A stretch of DNA of 52,111 bases from Bacilli bacterium (GTDB lineage Bacteria; Bacillota_I; Bacilli_A; RF39; UBA660): positions 1 to 52,111 of the forward strand of contig JAFQID010000036.1 in assembly GCA_017397685.1 (NCBI GenBank). Direction: 5' to 3'. This document shows positions 49,652-52,111 of the stretch, one piece after another. Position 1 is the stretch's first letter; every line of letters begins with the position of its first letter. Under the pieces are notes generated by a model. It made no database searches. It had not been told where the DNA came from and saw nothing but the letters and a program-made list of their open reading frames with translations. The position numbers and the translations under genes are program-made.

Positions 49652-50716
49652 ATGAAGTTTGAAGTTAATGGACATAATATTTTTTTAATAGTAGCGGTGT
49701 GTTTTTTATCATCTATTGTTTTTGTACAAATAATGAAGAAGTTAGCTCTTTATTTAGGAATAATTGATGCACCTATTAGTAAGAGAAAAATACAAACTAA
49801 AGCTGTTCCACTTCTTGGTGGAGTTGGTATTTTTATGTCATTTTTACTTGGATATATGCTTTTTGCACCTAAAAATAATTTGATGTTATCTGTTTTAATC
49901 GCTTCTTTTTTACTTTTATTAGTAGGTTTATTTGATGATTTGACTAAGAAAGAGGATATTAAAACTATTCCAAGTAAGTATAGATTACTTGTGCATCTTG
50001 CGTGTGCGTCTATAGTTGTTTTTTATGGAGGACTTGAGCTTACTAGTGTAAATTTATTTGGATATATAATTAATTTTGAAGGATTTTCACCATTTTTAAC
50101 TATATTTATTATAGTAGCTATTATTAATGCGATTAATTTGATAGATGGTCTTGATGGTCTTTGTGCGGGCATTAGTAGTATTTATTTTCTTACTATTGCT
50201 ATAATTGGATTTATTGTTCAAAAGTATGGAGGACTAGATATTATTTTATGTTTGACTATGCTTGGAGCGACTCTTGGCTATCTTGTACATAATTTTCCAC
50301 CAGCAAGCATATATCAAGGTGATGCGGGTAGTACTTTTTTAGGACTTATGATTGCGGTTGTTTGTTTAATTGGATTTAAAACTACAACTATTACTTCTTT
50401 GGTTGTACCTATTTTTATGCTTGCTATACCAATTATGGATACTTTGTTTGCTATTATTAGAAGAAAACTTAAGGGTCAAAGATTTGATCAAGCTGATAAG
50501 GAACATATTCATCATCAATTTTTAAAGAAATTATCTAAGAAAAATTCTTTATTTGCTATATATGGAATTAATATTATGTTTTCTATTACTACGATTTTGT
50601 TTGTTTTAAAAAGAACTAAGTTAGTTGTATTTTGTTATGTGATTTTGTTATTTATAGTATTGTTTTTAGTTTTAAAAACTAATATTATATTTGAAAGAAA
50701 GAATGAGAAAAAGTAA
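49652..50716 (+). CDS. tagO: Undecaprenyl-phosphate GlcNAc-1-phosphate transferase (TagO/WecA)
   Basis: A 354-residue membrane enzyme with about 11 helices. The family motifs are clear: KRKIQTKAVPLLGGVGIF, LLLVGLFDDLTKKEDI (Asp-Asp), NAINLIDGLDGLCAG, YQGDAGSTFLGLM and the C-terminal DKEHIHHQFLKK with the HIHH signature of the WecA group that sets it apart from MraY. It makes Und-PP-GlcNAc, the first lipid-linked step for wall teichoic acid and other surface glycans. It therefore feeds the polysaccharide and LCP systems of this window. Confidence 0.93.
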   Translation: MKFEVNGHNIFLIVAVCFLSSIVFVQIMKKLALYLGIIDAPISKRKIQTKAVPLLGGVGIFMSFLLGYMLFAPKNNLMLSVLIASFLLLLVGLFDDLTKKEDIKTIPSKYRLLVHLACASIVVFYGGLELTSVNLFGYIINFEGFSPFLTIFIIVAIINAINLIDGLDGLCAGISSIYFLTIAIIGFIVQKYGGLDIILCLTMLGATLGYLVHNFPPASIYQGDAGSTFLGLMIAVVCLIGFKTTTITSLVVPIFMLAIPIMDTLFAIIRRKLKGQRFDQADKEHIHHQFLKKLSKKNSLFAIYGINIMFSITTILFVLKRTKLVVFCYVILLFIVLFLVLKTNIIFERKNEKK

Positions 50717-50728
50717 TTTTTCTTTTTT
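50707..50728 (+). terminator. Weak hairpin after tagO
   Basis: GAAAAA (50707-50712) and TTTTTC (50717-50722) with a 4-base loop, then six T. AT-only pairing makes it weak; partial read-through into gpsA is likely. Confidence 0.4.
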
Positions 50729-50747
50729 GATTAGGAGATGATTTTGC

Positions 50748-51713
50748 TTGAAAACTTGTGTACTAGGAACTGGTGCGTATGGACTTGCGCTTGCGAGTAT
50801 ATTGATTAGAAATAAAAATGAAGTTATTATGTGGACTCATAGTGAGGATGAGTATAATGATTTGCTTAAAAGAAGGAGTAGTAAACTTGATGGATATATA
50901 ATACCTGATGGAATTATGTTTACTACTAACATTAAGGATGCGATAATTGGAACGGATTTAATAGTTATTGCTGTTCCTGCGTTTGCTTTTGAGGATACTG
51001 TTAAACTTATGAGTAAGTATATTCTTAAAAAACAGTTTGTTTTGATTGCGACTAAAGGTATACAGCAAAATACTTGTTTATTTTTAAATGATGTGTTTGC
51101 TAAATATTTAAATAATCCACTTGCGGTTATTTCTGGACCTACTTTTGCGGTTGATATTATAAAAGAGGTTCCTATTGGACTTTCACTTGCGACTAAGAGT
51201 AATAAAGTAGAAATGGTAGTTAGAAAATGTTTTGAAAATGATAAAACTAAGTTTAGAAGAACTAAGGATATTATAGGTGTTGAAATATGTGCATCCATTA
51301 AAAATGTTATGGCTATTGCTAGTGGTATGCTTGAGGGAATGGGTGCAAGTGATTCAACAAGAGCATTATTTTTAACAGAAAGTATGAATGATATTAAGGA
51401 ACTTATTGATGCGCTTGGTGGTAAGAAAAAAACTATTTTATCTTTTGCAGGTTTTGGAGATATTTTAATGACATGTACTTCTAAGAGTTCAAGAAATTTT
51501 AGTTTTGGATATTTAATTGGAAGTGGGGCTAGTCATGAAGAAGTAAATGAATACCTTGAAAATACTACTGTTGAGGGAATGTATACTTTAAAATCTATAC
51601 ATAAACTTGTTAGAAAGAAAAATGTTAAGATGCCTATTATTAATTTAATCTATGATATTATAGAAGGAAAAAAGAATAAAGAAGAGTTATTGAGGTTTTT
51701 AATAGAGAAGTAA
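50748..51713 (+). CDS. gpsA: Glycerol-3-phosphate dehydrogenase [NAD(P)+]
   Basis: 321 residues from TTG 50748, placed behind TAGGAGATGA. The N-terminal nucleotide-binding loop is GTGAYGLALAS (usual GxGxxG form GAWGTALA). Then AVPAFAFEDTV, LIATKGIQ, ISGPTFAVDI, EICASIKNVMAIASGMLEGM with the catalytic Lys, and FAGFGDILMTCTSKSSRNFSFG follow. It makes sn-glycerol-3-phosphate for phospholipid and so for glycerol-phosphate wall polymers, which matches the LTA-synthase-type gene nearby. Length is normal. Confidence 0.93.
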   Translation: MKTCVLGTGAYGLALASILIRNKNEVIMWTHSEDEYNDLLKRRSSKLDGYIIPDGIMFTTNIKDAIIGTDLIVIAVPAFAFEDTVKLMSKYILKKQFVLIATKGIQQNTCLFLNDVFAKYLNNPLAVISGPTFAVDIIKEVPIGLSLATKSNKVEMVVRKCFENDKTKFRRTKDIIGVEICASIKNVMAIASGMLEGMGASDSTRALFLTESMNDIKELIDALGGKKKTILSFAGFGDILMTCTSKSSRNFSFGYLIGSGASHEEVNEYLENTTVEGMYTLKSIHKLVRKKNVKMPIINLIYDIIEGKKNKEELLRFLIEK

Positions 51714-51761
51714 AAAATAAGTAGAACTTTTTAATCTAGGTATATAAAAAACTTATAATTT

Positions 51762-51801
51762 AAATGAAAAAACTTTCAGAAAAACAAAAGTTTTTTCATT
51801 T
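51762..51801 (+). terminator. Long AT-rich hairpin after gpsA
   Basis: AAATGAAAAAACTTT (51762-51776) and AAAGTTTTTTCATTT (51787-51801) form a perfect 15-bp stem with a 10-base loop, followed by T-rich sequence. Confidence 0.7.
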
Positions 51802-51858
51802 GATTTTCTTTTTTTATTTATTTTGTTATAATTTATTTATAATTAAGTGGTGATTAAA

Positions 51859-52111
51859 ATGAATAATGAAAAGAATGTTATTGCGTTTATTGATAAATTA
51901 TATAAAAATTTGTATTTAGATGAGAAAGTTATTCATCATGGTACGGGTAATAAGTATGATAAGTTTGAGAATATTGATGCTTATTTAAGTAGGCTAGAGA
52001 GTGTACATGATAAAGTATCTGAAACTGGAAGACATAAAGAATATTTAAAGAAATTATATTATGATAGGTATGTAATTAAGGAAGAAGATATTCCAAATAG
52101 TTATTATGAAC
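51859..52111 (+). CDS. Unidentified protein, N-terminal part (cut by window end)
   Basis: ATG 51859 lies behind GTGGTGAT and downstream of TATAAT at 51827-51832. The 84 visible residues (MNNEKNVIAFIDKLYKNLYL, then DAYLSRLESVHDKVSETGRH, then EEDIPNSYYE) are soluble, charged and probably helical, with no signal peptide. Codon use matches the host genes. No family was recognised. Confidence 0.7.
   Translation, partial: MNNEKNVIAFIDKLYKNLYLDEKVIHHGTGNKYDKFENIDAYLSRLESVHDKVSETGRHKEYLKKLYYDRYVIKEEDIPNSYYE

Noticed and set aside
1..52111. CRISPR array, tRNA or rRNA genes
   Set aside because: No regularly spaced direct repeats, cloverleaf-like sequences or rRNA core motifs were noticed on reading; very AT-rich low-complexity runs explain the short repeats that are present.

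Overview
The window looks like chromosome from a very AT-rich, Gram-positive-type bacterium of the Firmicutes/Bacilli. The standard genetic code fits (TGA acts as a stop). TagO, LTA-synthase-type, LytR-CpsA-Psr, class B sortase and SipW-type proteins imply a thick, single-membrane cell wall. The gene mix (SipW plus TasA-like proteins, a Tad-like pilus, a thioester-domain adhesin, cohesin/dockerin proteins) suggests an uncultured gut Bacilli lineage such as the RF39 type, but that placement is an inference. No rRNA, tRNA or CRISPR array was seen.

Layout. 1-141: 3' end of an IS3-family insertion sequence. 145-2649 (-): YfhO-family membrane protein. 2793-5485 (+): TasA/camelysin-like module of two near-identical secreted proteins, a third relative and a SipW-type signal peptidase. 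5501-7419 and 13588-14184 (-): an NMT1/SsuA-type ABC transporter operon whose substrate-binding gene is split by an inserted element. 7421-13607: the element, about 6.19 kb, carrying an OLD-family ATPase-TOPRIM nuclease, a methyltransferase-like partner, remains of a mobilisation module and a large serine recombinase. Its two ends are 22-bp imperfect inverted repeats. Joined in a circle they give a dyad centred on GA, the expected form of a serine-integrase attP.

14302-16371: PcrA/UvrD helicase. 16516-25533: a surface-polysaccharide operon (LCP ligase, two GT2 glycosyltransferases, a polymerase-GT2 fusion, a flippase, a radical SAM protein, a pyruvyl transferase). 25604-26807: HD-domain protein and a thioredoxin-fold-like membrane protein. 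26867-34098: class B sortase, two membrane-anchored surface proteins, a 1126-residue Cys-rich thioester-domain-like protein and a pilin-like protein. 34196-41041: Tad-like machine (two CpaB-like SAF proteins, TadA ATPase, TadB, TadC, two pilin-like proteins, TadZ-like protein, VirB2/TrbC-like protein).

41116-43774: LTA-synthase-family enzyme and a small membrane protein. 43824-49519 (-): operon of a dockerin-bearing peptidoglycan hydrolase, a membrane-anchored cohesin protein and an LCP protein. 49652-51713: tagO and gpsA. 51859-end: start of an unidentified gene.

The window is mostly about building the cell surface: teichoic acid and polysaccharide synthesis, attachment of polymers to the wall, secreted fibre-like proteins, a pilus and adhesins. 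The serine-recombinase island is the accessory part. Its two-gene cargo is the best candidate for an undescribed (possibly anti-phage) system. The dockerin hydrolase/cohesin anchor pair is the second notable system.
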